The position numbers and the translations under genes were made by a program. This document shows, piece by piece, positions 11,127-50,303 of a DNA stretch of 64,000 bases (within the stretch, counting starts at the first letter, position 1; the number at the start of each line of letters is the position of its first letter). The stretch is taken from positions 15,270,436-15,334,435 of the forward strand of contig NC_083648.1 of assembly GCF_963576545.1 (NCBI RefSeq), written 5' to 3'. Source of the stretch: Limanda limanda. Taxonomy: Eukaryota; Chordata; Actinopteri; Pleuronectiformes; Pleuronectidae. Below the pieces are notes generated by a model. It worked only from the letters and a program-made list of their open reading frames with translations, was not told where the DNA came from and searched no databases.

Positions 11127-14100
11127 ATGGCTGAAGCTCCCACTCGGCCCGTCCGCTTTTTCTGTCACCGGTGCTCGGCAGAGATAAGTCCGCGTTTGCC
11201 GGTAAGGACCCGAGACTCACAGCTGCCTGGTTCGAGAAGTAGAAATGATAATGTGTTTGTGATACGGTTTGATTTGAGTTTGTTTGTGCGTCGACTGCCG
11301 CTGCTGATCCGCTAGGCTGGTTAGCGCCGACGGTCCAGAGAGACAGGAAGTCATTCAGCTGTCAGGGAGGCTTCACTGTACGATCCCGTGGCAGCAGAGG
11401 CATCATTCTAGTATTAACAAAGTATAATTGGACATCTGCTTCATAAAACTCTCATCCGAGAACCATGACATCCAAGAACAACCGCTGTAGTGGTGGCGTT
11501 TGACAGCAGCGAGCTAGCTCCCAGCAGAATGGGTCGGTTCACTGGGAATCAGAACCAGTCGGTTCTCATAGGGGCTTTGTCACTTCCAGCCAGTTCAAAT
11601 GAAAAAAAAACCCGGGCTCACTTGTTTGCTGACAGTGGTTATATTGTAAAGAGAAGCACCGTTGTCTCAGTTTAATGTCCCCAGTGTTGTGATGGTTCCT
11701 GCCTACCACTGCAGTCTGTGATCCCGCTGTTAACGAGAAGCTTCTTGAACGTTACAGTGACTCACCTGTGTCAGGAGATGGTGCTTAATACTAACTGGAT
11801 GGGGGGGACATTGACATTAGAATAACCAGCTGTCTCAATACATGTGATGGATGTAATTGATTTGCTCCAATGCTCAACATCATCACCATCATACTGTGAA
11901 TTTCAAAGAGACACTGAGAAGAATGTGTTTTCCATTATTAGATATCACAAAACCAATTGGCAGTATATTGGGTACACAAAAAGAATGTATGGTATAAATA
12001 ATTTATACAACCGTTTCTACTTTTCTGACACTGTTCACGATTATTTTATAAGCTGTGGTGCTATTATTGAGATGCATTATCCTGCATTCACCATGTCTAT
12101 AATGGTCAGATTATAGTAATCGTTATTAAAACAACGTCACTTGAGACCCCCTCATTCCCGTTATTCCTAATCTCAGTTTAGTATACTCCTCCGAGGGTCC
12201 AAGATATTTAAAATATATCTCCAACAGTTCAGAAGAGTCCTGAAATCACTTCTCCTAACAGACCAATACCTCCAATATGGAATGCCTTCAAAAGCTTGGT
12301 CCAATCAAATCTTACTAAAATTAAAATAAAGTGGAATCCACAGCTGTCTCACATGCTAAACCTAACTTTATAGAAGTCCTAAATTCGGATTTTATTGTAG
12401 GACGGATGAACATACATCTGTTTTATCTAGGCTTAACGTAACTTTTCAGAAAACTGCATATATATATGTCATGGCATATACATACTAGATATTGACATTT
12501 GTATTTTCACTGCAGGACTACACCTGTCCACGCTGTGACTCTGGCTTCATTGAGGAATTAACTGAGCAAAGAAGGTATGGACGATTATTCTGATTGTTTG
12601 TATTAATTTGATATTTTAATGGATACTGTACATGAGTAAAAGCTTTTGACTTTCCTCACTACTTTGTTCCTTTAGTTCTGAAAATAGATCTGCATCCACA
12701 TCTTCCAGTAGTGATCAGAACCGCCCATCCTTTGAGGTCAGTGAAACTCAAAAGAGTTTCTCATCTACTACAACATTTTACACGTTGCACCATGGTTTGA
12801 CATTGACTCTGTCTTTTCTACTAGAACCTGGATCCCCAACACTTTTTCACACTTTCCTCTGGGTTTCCTCCATTCTCGCTTGGGATTTTTGATGAAAATT
12901 TTGACTTTACACCGCGGGTACCCGGAGAGGACAACCGAGAGACAGAAAACAGGAGGGAACGGGAAATGGCATCGCGGCAACGATACGGTGCGCGGCAACC
13001 ACGGGGTCGACAGGTTCCTCGAAGACAGGTTACACGCAACGAAGGCGTGCCCACATTAGAGGGGTGAGACATATTCAGCAGTTGAGAGTGCATAGGAGGT
13101 TGGTGTGGGACACAAATTGCATCTTGTGTTATATCAGACAATACAAAAACAATATTATTCCTAGCTTTAGACTTTAGTTACATGATGTGTTAAGATAAAT
13201 CTGGTCATAATATAGAACTATACTTAATTAATGAGAATACCATGTATTGCCTGTCATTCATAAAATATATATCCATTGTCATTTTAGAATGTTAAGAATG
13301 TATTCTATATTTTTTTCTATAACTGCTAAACATTGAATATGTAGTGTTACAATCTATGTTAAGAAGTAATATATTACTACAACCATACAATTTCTAATAT
13401 GTACAGACATATTCTAGAAAAGGGAAATTTCTTCGTTAAATTTCACATTTTTTGTTGGAAACACTTTTTCCTGCTACAGAATCATCCAGCAGCTAGTCAA
13501 TGGAATCATAGCACCAACAGCCATGCCAAATATTGGAATGGGACCATGGTAAGTGTAAGAAACATTCCACTGTGTGTAATGTTTGTATATTTTTTACATG
13601 TCACTGAGATACAAATATTTGCTGTTTTTTATTTCTGTTTTTCTTTTTCTGACCACCTTCTTGTTCTGCAGGGGCATGCTACACTCCAATCCAATGGACT
13701 ATGCCTGGGGCGCCAATGGAATCGATGCTATCATTACACAGGTACAAGAACTGGTCCTTTGTCTTTTCACATTACACTGGAAATAAAAGTGAATCTCAGT
13801 GAGGCAGCTAGTGTCCCTCAGTCAATCCCCAGGACCCGTTCTATTTATAATATCATAATTAATAATTCATTACAATGATATTTATTTTATAGTGCTATAA
13901 TGAGACCAGGCTGCACACCCATTCGAGGAAGTCTTTTTTTTTTTTAGAATACGGGATACAGGGAAAGTGCTGTGTTGACAGTCAGCTCCAAACAAATAGC
14001 ACTTTTTTGTCAGACTGTAGCTCTGTAGCTGGAGGATCAAACTACATTTAGAATGATTCCATCAAATCAGACATATACTGGACATATCGTTTTTGCTAAT

Positions 14101-15575
14101 TGTTGGAGGAGAATATCTTAAAGCTTTTTAATGTGAATCTGCTCTTTTTCACTTGTAGTTACTGAACCAGTTTGAGAACACAGGTCCTCCTCCTGCAGAT
14201 AGAGACAGAATAAAGACTTTACCCACCATCTACATCAAAGAGGAACATGTGGGTGAGTCACTGCGTGTCTGTCCAATGCTCTCCCACAGTAACACACTGT
14301 GTCCCAACCACTTGAATTAAACATAACATTCCACAGTCTCACACTGCCGAAACTCAAATAAACAGAATCAGCATGATCACAATTTTCCTTGCAGCTCATG
14401 CATTTGACTGAAGGTCACACACACAAACAAACACAGAGTAATGTTGTAATGTCAATTTCTGTTTGTGCAGGTGCCGGTCTAGAGTGTCCTGTGTGCAAAG
14501 AAGACTACAGCGTCGAGGAGAGTGTTAGACAACTGCCGTGCAATCACTTGTTTCACAACGACTGTATAGTACCATGGCTGGAACAGGTATGTATATCTGT
14601 CAGGGATTTCTTAAATACATCTGCCATCTCAGTATCAGACATTGATCACAACAGTAAAGCACAGACCTCAGTAAGTGAGCAAAAACACCAGCAGTATTGC
14701 TTTGGGTAAAAGACCCCACTAAGCTCTGCCTTCATTTCAAAAACATTCCTTTGGTGCTGCTGTTATTTAAACTTGAGTGTTTTCTTATTGATAAAGAAGA
14801 AAAGCTGTCCAGCATTGTGCTATTTGCTATATGATTCACTATAAAAACACTATAGTAATCGGAAAGTAGTAAAGAAGATTGAATGTGTTCTTTGTGCAGA
14901 GCTCGACCGATAAGTTAGCTGAACTACTATCAAAATGGGGCTGATGTCATGTGTGTAGTGTTATTTCCAAAAATAAGCCAATTTAAAAGTTGATACAACT
15001 TGAAAAACTACATAGATCTAGAAATGGTATCCAAGCTCTGATTGGACAGTTGTTGCTATACCACGGGAAACAGCTGTCACTAGAGCTTTATGAAATGCTG
15101 ATCTTAGAGAAGAATTACAATGCAGTCTATCTTTTAGCTGTCAATCACATGTGAATTGGAGTAGTTTCCTTAGCTTTTGCAAAAAGTGTGCAGTTTAGCG
15201 ACGTTAGAAAATAAAAATATTAGATTTTTACTTGGTATTTGAATACATTGGATATTGTATAATTCAAATTGGAGGCAAAAAAACTGATCGGGACATCCCT
15301 AACAGCTGTGCTACATCTGTTACTCATGTGGATACTGTTGAACATCCAGAACAGTCATCTGAATTTGTGGATATGTTGATGGTGAACAGCCTAAGGACTC
15401 TTTGTCTTTCCCACAGCACGACACGTGTCCTGTGTGCAGGAAGAGTCTTAGCGGACAGAACACAGCCACCGACCCACCAGGGTTATCAGAAATTAACTTC
15501 TCTCCCAACGCTTCTTCGTCCTCCTCGTCCTCCTCGAGTTCACCTAACAATGAGAACGCTGCCAGCAACTCATAG
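11127..15575 (+). CDS. rnf126: E3 ubiquitin-protein ligase RNF126, 9 exons
   Basis: Exons: 11127-11201, 12516-12574, 12676-12736, 12825-13063, 13480-13548, 13672-13741, 14159-14252, 14471-14586, 15417-15575. They join in phase to 942 nt, or 313 residues, against 311 in human. An N-terminal C-x2-C...C-x2-C zinc finger (Cys13, 16, 29, 32) is followed by a disordered linker, the conserved [15 protein letters not shown] block, and a RING-H2 finger. The RING ligands are Cys228, Cys231, Cys246, His248, His251, Cys254, Cys265 and Cys268. The tail is a Ser-rich run ending NENAASNS, which separates RNF126 from its paralogue RNF115. In the family the zinc finger docks on BAG6 so that the RING can ubiquitinate mislocalised hydrophobic proteins in the cytosol. 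The start has a preceding A at -3 (ACAGACATGG). No broken residue was seen. Confidence 0.96.
14471..15575 (+). CDS. rnf126: rnf126 RING-H2 exons 8 and 9
   Basis: Exon 14471-14586 holds the first six zinc ligands (CPVC...CNHLFHNDC) and ends at PWLEQ|GTATGT. Exon 15417-15575 supplies [11 protein letters not shown], the last two cysteines, and the Ser-rich C-terminus with stop TAG at 15573. All eight C3H2C3 ligands are present, so the ligase should be active. Intron 8 (14587-15416) shows no other gene. Confidence 0.95.
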
Positions 15576-16475
15576 ATTTGAACCACCTCACATCTGAGAA
15601 ACCTTGCACCCAACTGAGACAACACAGCTCTTCTCTCCAGCTGAGACCAGGACGGTTATTTGTCCCAATTCCAGGGGACAATATCAGTCGAGGGGAACTC
15701 TGAATGTGGGGCAGACTATGAGTCATCATTCCTCAAACCGCCCTGAACGGACGCTGATTCTTGCTGCTATTGTTACCAAGTGTGGAACTGGAAAGTGTTA
15801 AAAGAGGATCCAGAAAGGCTGTGAACAGTAATATTGCTAATAATGAAAGTGAGATTGTGACCAGAACTTGGGGCAGAGTTTGAACCAGAGTGGACTGCTG
15901 TTTGATGGAGAAATGGCTTCACCACAAAGCTGGAACACATTTTATATAGACAAAATGTTTTTTTGTTTTTTTTTAAACATTGCCTGTGGTGGATCATAGA
16001 TATGCAGATAGAGAATTCATTTTGAATGGTCAGCAACTGTACAGCTATCGGATCAAACTAAAACCTTGCGAAAGGGAAGCTGAGTGTATGCATCAGATTC
16101 TTATTTAATAGCACCTTTTTTTTTTCTCCATTTTGCACAAAAAAAATCTGCCTGATGTTGAGAATGTGAATTTGGGCAAACTACTGAACATATATTTTTC
16201 TTTTAGACCTTGATTTTATCAGAGCGTGATCCAGTGTGTTTGATGTTTTTGGACAAGGTGAAGATCCTTACAGCTCCACAGTGGACACATTTTTAAACCT
16301 CACAAACCCACTTATTTATTAGATCCTCGCCAAGACACAAGTTGAGCAAAGCGGGGAAAAAAGGCATGGGATCGTTTACCTCTGTGGAACTGGCCAAATG
16401 TATTTCAAGTGTTTTATCATTTTATTTCATGATTTTTCGGACAGTCGAAATAAAGTGCTAAAACAAACTTTAAAG
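15576..16475 (+). other. rnf126: rnf126 3'UTR with poly(A) signal
   Basis: The stretch follows the TAG stop and ends with a canonical AATAAA at 16449-16454, inside CGAAATAAAGTG. Cleavage is expected about 15-25 bases further on. Short open frames in it are noncoding by context. Confidence 0.75.
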
Positions 16476-42586
<26,111 letters not shown>

Positions 42587-45500
42587 CCCTGGTAGAGTTC
42601 AGGAAAGAGGCCTTTTTTGTAGGAGAATCTGTTTGTTTTAGGTCAGTCCAGCTGATCTGTCAGCCTGCTAACTGACCAATCAGCTACCGCTCCTCGCCAC
42701 CAGTCATTTGACCTGGATGCACTGTGTGGTGGTGTCAGCAGAAGGAAAAGAGCAACTCAAAGTCTTGAGACACTTTGGCTATGAGGAGTCTATACAACTA
42801 AACATGTATAACTTAAGGTTGAACTGGTCTAGTCTACTGTGCCAGCACCTTTAGTCTTAGTATCACCCCTTACACTCTGCTTCCAAACACCTACTGTATA
42901 TTGCTGTCTTTACTGTAAAGATATGAAGAAACGTATGATTATTGTAACTATTGCATACTGTGTAGAATCCATGCAATGCAATCTAGCAGGAGCTGGACTT
43001 AAAAATGAAAATCAGGGACTTGAAGTCAAATGACAATGACATTTTAAGCGTTCAAAAAGTGTTTTATGTGTAATTTTTTCTGTATAAGCTGTCGTAGCAA
43101 AAGAACACATTGCTCTTCATATTGTTTAAAATAGTAGTGAACTTAGTGTTTTAGACCGCTGGTCGATCTTACATCGATGTGTAAATAGTTGATTAAAAAA
43201 GTACGGACGGATATTATACTCATTGTATCTACCCAAACCAAAGTTGAGCTTGAACACAAAGTGTGGTTGTGTCTGTATCAACTAAAAAAGAAACCTAGAA
43301 GAAATTGCCATGTATTTAACTGCCTTGATTCAACGTTAGAAGCCATATATTTGGTTTGTGTGTATGTATATATGTGGGTGTAAGTTTGTGTGCGTGAGTT
43401 TGCTGGTACGTTTCGGTTCTATTTTTCGGAGGCTGGACTCACATACTCTCTCCACTGCTTCGTCAAGCGTGACTGGTTTGACATCCCGACGGCGGCGCTG
43501 ACGTGTTCCCCTGAAACATCCGGGAGGAGTCAGCTGCTCGGTCCGCACTGATTGTAACCCTGAGGCAGACGTGGTTAAATAATCTGAGCTTTATTGAAAA
43601 GGAAACATTTGTGAACAACCCATACTGTATACTAGCTTGTTTTTGTCTAGGTTTATTGATTAACACATGCAATATAATTCTGCAATACTCTACCCCGCCT
43701 ATATATATAAATATATATATGAATATAAATATCTATACATATTCTGTACAGGAAAGTGAACTTCTCTCTTCTTCCTTTTTCTTTTTAATGTGAAATCGTA
43801 AAGAATCCAGCAGCTATTGTGGCTTCACTTGAGGTATTGTAATCCAGTGACCATGTCGTTACCTTAACCAAAAATGTTTGAGGGAATGAGAGGAAGTGAA
43901 GTTTCATTTTTGTTCTAACAGACGGGACAAACGTCTTAAAATTGGTTCGGAATAACAGGTCAAATTCATGCTTTGAGTTGAGCAAGTCAGATCCTCAAAA
44001 AATGTCACTTTAAAGCCCATTTGGAGATGTTAAGACATAAGATGATTGGGGGGGATTTGAGGTTGGCAATATGGGGCAAGAACTCCTCCCAGTCTTTGTC
44101 CCATATCAAAGTCTCTCTGCAACCGTACCTCATCTGAACTGTCTCAACATTAAGATAAAACAATCCTATATAGTTCAAAATTGGCGACTGGGGTTGGGGG
44201 CTTTATTTATTCAAAATATTCTGATCCTGTTGAACCTAAACGCCTTCTCATGCTGAATGTATGCCATACGAGAAGGAAGACAGCTAATCAGATATAAACT
44301 GCCATGTAAATAAAGGGACAGAGATTCAAAGGAGCTTTTATGATGCAACAGGGGTTCGTGGGATTTGCTGTGTGTGTTGCTGAGTGTCTGTGTGATCTTT
44401 TTCGGTTCAATGATGCTTCTCTGGATTGCTGTAATTAACCTGTATGCTACCCCCCTGTGACATCCCCATCCCCACATCCAACACGAGAGGATTCATTTAT
44501 TTCATTTTAGTTCGTTAGTGAAGTGGATGTGCACGGGAGCGAGTCGAAACCACTTTGAACTCCTCGGTCTATAGCGGAAAAACACAGAGGACGTCCATTT
44601 AAGCCCCTTGTGTTGCACTACGACCTTGTAATCAACAATGAAAATCAATGCTCTGTTCTCTTAAAACAGTTGCGGTACTTCTCCTGGAGCCTATTACCCT
44701 GTTAAACTGTACGGATAAAAAGTGAATCCAACTGTTATAGAAAATAGGCAGCTGATTCGATGTGTTTAACAAACACCACACCCAACTTTTTCCAGCTCGG
44801 AGCATCGATCTCGAGCCAAACTGTAAAATCGATGCGATGGACATTTCACTCAGGTTTGCTACCTTTCCAGAGAGATGTATCGATTCGCCGTGGCGCTTCT
44901 TATTGATTTACGTAGACTTGTCCATCCTGCCATAATCAACTTGTGGATTTAACCACGCTGAAAGATTCCCCTTGAATTTTGATTGGCTGAGAGAAACAAG
45001 GTGGATCTGGCAGAGTCGCAACCCTCAGATTGTTCTTAGTAAAACTCGCTGCCATTTTGTCTCGATCACGTTCCCTGAGCGTTGTTAAAATCTTGGAACA
45101 AGGTGTAGGTGATTGTTTTTATTTTATCCAAGGGCTTCATTCTAATGCTTGTAATCCCTGGTTCATTGTTACTGTAGAGCTGCCACATTTTAACTTTGTG
45201 TTCCATCAATAACGTGCACTAAACCTTTTTTTTTTCGTCATACCTTCATCAGCTTCATCAGCAAAACAGGAGCTTTGTATTGCTTTTTTCCTATGGGAAA
45301 GGTACATGCCAAAATGCCAATAAGATTGTGAATGAAGTCCATTTGAGTCAATAGCTGTTGTGTGCTTCAATACTGTTCCAGTGCAATCAGTTGGTCCTCT
45401 TCCGTATTCCTTTGTGCTAATACCAGAGTTTGCCCTATTAAGCTGCTATCAGGACTGTGCTGATATTATTTGAATGAGTCCACAGTCAGTGAGAGCAAGA

Positions 45501-47770
45501 TGGAAGGAGAGTTAAAGAGCTAATGTTTCAGGCAATATCAGGCACCGTCTCTGTTTCACTGCATCCATCCAATAAGAAACTGTAGTTTGTAATTCACTCC
45601 CATTCGACGGGATGGCATCCCAGATCAGTAACTGCTCTGTTTGAACCCTCGGCTATGAGGCCGGTACAGCCCCGGCCGAGCACATGCTTCTGTCACTTAT
45701 CTCTTTCCGTTGTCTGTGTCACGCGTGTGTTTCAGTCAGCTCGGCCTCCAGCCACCGTCGACAGGCTGTGCGTGTGATGCGGTGCTGTATTTGCCTGATG
45801 ACGGGGGGTTCAAAGTGCGATTGTTTAATGGTTCTTCTTCTGGACCTTGCTGTGAAGTGGGACTGAGATCCCTCATATACATGTTTGACACTGACTGACA
45901 ATTATTGAGAGCATCTAAGTTCCAAACCTCTCATTCTTGCTGTGCCAGATATAAAGGGTACTGAATGCCTTGGTGTTGATATGTTAGCAAATCAGGGTAT
46001 AATTTCTGTTTGTACAAGTGTCTTTGATTTCTCAGTATATTTTGTTGGACTATTGTTTTTACAATGTGCCCCATGCACACGGACTGTATATACCTTGTGC
46101 CTAGTATATCTAGTTTCCACATAGTCTATTTTTGTGGTATGTATGTGCCTGTAAAAATGCAAATATGTGTTTTTATTTTCAACTTGCAATATATGTAAAA
46201 AAAAATTAGATGAAGATTAGTATTGCTGAATTAAAATGACAATGTCAGTATATATAATTTTCCCTGATTTGGGAAACACAAAATTGCACATTTTTGTTGG
46301 TTCGAGCCTTCCAACACCATGCGCGCTGTACTCTGTACTTTTCATGTCCTGTACATATGGTATACACAGAGATGTGGGGCACATTGTTGTGTTTTTACCA
46401 CAACTTGCTGTATCACAAACATTTTCTACAGTGAGTGGGTGAGCTCTGACAGGCTTCTGGTGGATATCGGCAGTCTAGACGTTAGCTTAGATGACCTGCT
46501 TGCTGCACACAGCCAAAACTGACAAAAATGAAAAGAATGACTCGAACTGCGGAGAGGCCCACACAACAACAATACAGACACCTAGGTTGTGAACATGCTG
46601 GAAAATCTTTCTCAGACTAAATTGTTGCACAGTTCTTTAAACGCTGTTGCTGGTTGCACACTGATCTGGTGTTTGCCATTCAAAAAAAAAAGAAAAAAGA
46701 AAAAGATCTCTCCATGGCTGAATTTGGCTCACGAGCCACAGTCACGTCTCCCGGTCAAGTTACCTTGACAGATAATAACAGAGTGCATGCTTGTATTTTT
46801 CTTATCTAAGCAAAGTTCTGTGTGCGATTCTTAGTGGGACCTTCAAATCTAGACATTGTCGTGTACCAACTGTACAATGATTTTATTTAGTCTAACAGTT
46901 AAACCTTTGTGTCGTAGCTACTGTAGCCTGTTTAACTTACCTAAGCCTTCTCTTTGCTTCAGGACTCTGTGTATTGTGTGCTTGAGTTTGTGTGTGCGTG
47001 TGTGTTCCTGTGCCTTTCCTTCTATAATGTTGGTCCCACTTGAGAATATGATGCCATTTAGGGGTTTGAAACCCACAAGAAGCTAAGAGAGATACCAGCA
47101 CAAGCTGGAAAGTGTTCCACAGTCACAAACTCCATTTGTTCTATAAAAAAAAATCAAACAAAACCAACCAAAAAAAACCTCCACTGTAATCCTCCTAGAA
47201 ATGACTCTGGCACATCCCTAGACTTAGTAGCATTCCACAGCCTGCACACGCAGCTCAGTGTGGGCATCCCGATCCACTTTACCAGCACCATGTAGACGAC
47301 AGCACAGACATCTGACACAGCATGTGTTTTCTCTTTCTCTCTCTCTGAAGGCCAGTCTGCAACCACTTCAGGCTGTGCTCGGCTTCTGCTCTTAAACAAA
47401 AAGGTGCAAGTATGTCACAACTCCAGCTCTGTCTAAGTTGATGTCTACAGTCCAGGGACAAATCAGCACCGAGCCCGAGCTGATGCACTTTCAATTCGCT
47501 TCCGAGAGATCAGGTGGATTCTCGGGACACTGGTGATGATTTGTCTCCGTCCAGTCCCTTCGTGCTGAGATGCACGGCTGGCGGCGAGGGCACGGGGCTG
47601 ATTTGAACCTGTGTCCACAAGGCTGTCTTGTCCACCACCTCTGCTGGCCGAGAACACAGAGCCACACCCTGGTCTCTCTCAATAAGCTGGTCCGTCAGTC
47701 AGTGGCAATGTTGTTTAAGCGTTCGTAAAAAGACGATACATTGTTGTGCAATAAAAAGATGAGCGCATTG
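42587..47770 (+). other. hcn2: Probable hcn2 3'UTR and downstream flank
   Basis: No coding signal follows the hcn2 stop for more than 5 kb. Candidate poly(A) signals are AATAAA at 44309-44314 and 47750-47755. The region is AU-rich with UGUAAAUA-type words, as in long neuronal 3'UTRs. Which signal is used cannot be told from sequence, so the right limit is an upper bound. Confidence 0.4.
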
Positions 47771-47966
47771 GCATACTTATCACTCTGTGTGGACTTTTAT
47801 TCACTGTCTGTGCTGGTCGTTATGCTGTGATAAATACAGTGTGTGTATATGTGTGTGTCTGAACCTCTAACATACCTCCTGGAGTTAAATTGGTAGCTGC
47901 AAACTCACACACACCTTAACCTTGTATATCAGCAACCCCTCCACTCTCGTCCTACACCACATCTGA

Positions 47967-47969
<3 letters not shown>

Positions 47970-48005
<36 letters not shown>
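47970..48005 (+). repeat. (CT)n microsatellite
   Basis: A CT run of about 36 bases facing the GA tract at 48098-48154, an inverted-repeat arrangement with a spacer of about 90 bases. Confidence 0.95.
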
Positions 48006-48008
<3 letters not shown>

Positions 48009-48082
48009 GACAGGGGCTCTGCTGCATCCCTGATGAGATGTCTGAGCCCAGTCTAAGAGCTTTCTGCTTATGAGTGTGTGTT

Positions 48083-48097
<15 letters not shown>

Positions 48098-48154
<57 letters not shown>
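48098..48154 (+). repeat. (GA)n microsatellite following a short GT run
   Basis: A GA run of about 57 bases directly joined to a GT run at 48073-48097. Confidence 0.95.
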
Positions 48155-48158
<4 letters not shown>

Positions 48159-48275
48159 CACAGCACAGCAGTAAGTGTATTTATTCCTGTACCTAAAAGC
48201 ACGTGTGTTCACATGCAAGGCCCGGTTTGGTATTTGTCTGGATATGGAGAGAGAGTAAATGAACTAGTGGCAGGA

Positions 48276-48347
48276 GAATGTGTGTGTGTGTCTGTGTGTG
48301 TGTCTGTGTGTGTGTGTGTGTGCGCGTGTGTGTGTTTGTGTGTGTGA
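48276..48347 (+). repeat. (GT)n microsatellite, interrupted
   Basis: GT repeats with TCTG, CGCG and TTTG interruptions. Alternating purine-pyrimidine sequence of this kind can adopt Z-DNA. Confidence 0.93.
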
Positions 48348-49180
48348 CAGGGTTGGTGGGTGGGTGCGTGCTTCAGTGACGAGGGCAGTCCAAGGACACA
48401 CTCCTCTGGCAGCCTGGGAGCAGCACCCACCCGTTCCCTCTCTGTCTATTTCTTTTCCTTTTCCTTGCACACAAGCACACACACACACACACTGCAGTCT
48501 GGATCCTCAGTGATTATGCATGGCACACTGAGATAGAAAAATTAGAATTACATGCAAGGTGAGGTTTCGACACAGAGCTTTACACACATCATGTTGCCTT
48601 CTCACATCTACATGCAGCTCCTACAAATGTGGGTGAGGCCATCCGCACTGCGTGTACGTACTTTTACCTTGACGTGACATAATGTCCTCTCTCTCTTCCA
48701 CTCCACTGACACACACAACCTCTCTCTCTCTCTCCCTCTGTCTCTCCATTTCATTGTAATTCAATGAGGAAGCAATGTACTGATAGTGGCTGCAAGCAGA
48801 TACTACACCAAGTTGTGAAGCTATATGTAGTCTGCGTATATAGTTTCCTCCTGTAGATGGCCAAGGGTTGTCCTCTAGCTCTTTTCCTCTGCAGTACCGG
48901 TCCTCTACTGTGTCCCTGCCTGTCCTACTTCAATTAATCATATCAGCACGTCCCCCATTCCCCCCCAGGCTGTTTACCTCCAGAGGGCAATTTGCTTATT
49001 TAGCTTCTTACTGGTACCCCCATCCATCTCCTCCGGTTTTCCTAGCACTTCTCGACACGTCTGGATTTTTGTACAGTTCCGAGCATCTGTGTCCCAGTAA
49101 GCACAATGTGCATTTACACCTGCTGCAGTTCAGGTGCTCTTGTACATGTGCACAGAAAACTATCTGTGTGTGACGAAGTA

Positions 49181-49181
<1 letters not shown>

Positions 49182-49238
<57 letters not shown>
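49182..49238 (+). repeat. (CA)n microsatellite
   Basis: A pure CA run of about 55 bases. Confidence 0.96.
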
Positions 49239-49241
<3 letters not shown>

Positions 49242-49399
49242 GAACGAAGGCTCATTCCTCTGGCCTAACATTTCCTCTTTCCTGAAACTGCCTCAGCCGT
49301 GTCTCTCTGCACTGGTGAGCATCTGTAGAACACAGCTCGGATTTGAATGCCAGGATTAGCATTTGGTCCGAGCTCCGAGTCCGTGAATGAGTAAGTGTG

Positions 49400-49400
49400 T

Positions 49401-49473
<73 letters not shown>
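49400..49473 (+). repeat. (GA)n microsatellite
   Basis: A GA run of about 74 bases with one AAAG interruption near its start. Confidence 0.96.
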
Positions 49474-49476
<3 letters not shown>

Positions 49477-50188
49477 CAGTAAATCATCTTACAGCCACAA
49501 GCGGCCTCAGTAACATCACAGTTTTCTGGACAGTGGGATGGGGCGGAAGTGAGAAGTGCGTCAATCTGAAACGATCAAGTGAAAACACACAGAGTGTAAG
49601 AGACAGAATGGAAGGGCCGCATGGTCTTCATGGCCGAGTGATCGATGCTGTCTTCATCCAAGGACACTTGGCCTCCAAATCAACAGCTTGCCATTCAGCA
49701 GCACACTTACAGCACAGACATATCAAAAGACCGGAAATGGAAAAGAGATATTTCTCATTGCTCCCGTTTCCGTCCAGTGATCCATGTATATGTGAAGCAA
49801 AATTGGCATAAACGTCCTCTGCTATATTTCTGGGTATTAGCACATTTTTAAACCACTATACATATACATCTAACATTAGGACAATTGCTTGGACCAGTGA
49901 ATTAGATTTATTTTATTGTGGCAACAACCAATTGAGCAGACTACTATATATTCCTGTGCATGAATATATTAAATAGTTTTATTGTTTCTACACCTTATAG
50001 TTAAAAAGTTAATTATTCAATGTTCTTGTGTGGTAAAATGTGAATTCAGACATGAGATGCAGATCTTTAGAGTAAAATCTAATTGTAACTGAATTGATAA
50101 AATAGAGAATTTAAAAGCATTTCTTATTAAATAGTGTACATGTGCTTAGGGCAACAAATTATATAATGAGCACTGTGTCTCTTAAAGG

Positions 50189-50303
50189 CGGAGGGGGAGG
50201 AGGAGGAGGAGGAGGAGGAGGAGGAGGAGGAGGAGGAGGAGGAGGAGGAGGAGGAGGAGGAGGAGGAGGAGGAGGAGGAGGAGGAGGAAGAGGAGGAAGA
50301 GGA
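50189..50303 (+). repeat. (GGA)n trinucleotide repeat
   Basis: About 110 bases of almost pure GGA/GAG units, with GAA interruptions at the right end. The minus-strand poly-Ser and poly-Pro frames are artefacts of the repeat. Such G-rich purine tracts can fold as quadruplex or triplex DNA. Confidence 0.96.

Noticed and set aside
13399..13878. 159-codon plus-strand frame across rnf126 exons 5 and 6
   Set aside because: It reads through introns. The conserved rnf126 protein uses the spliced exons 13480-13548 and 13672-13741.
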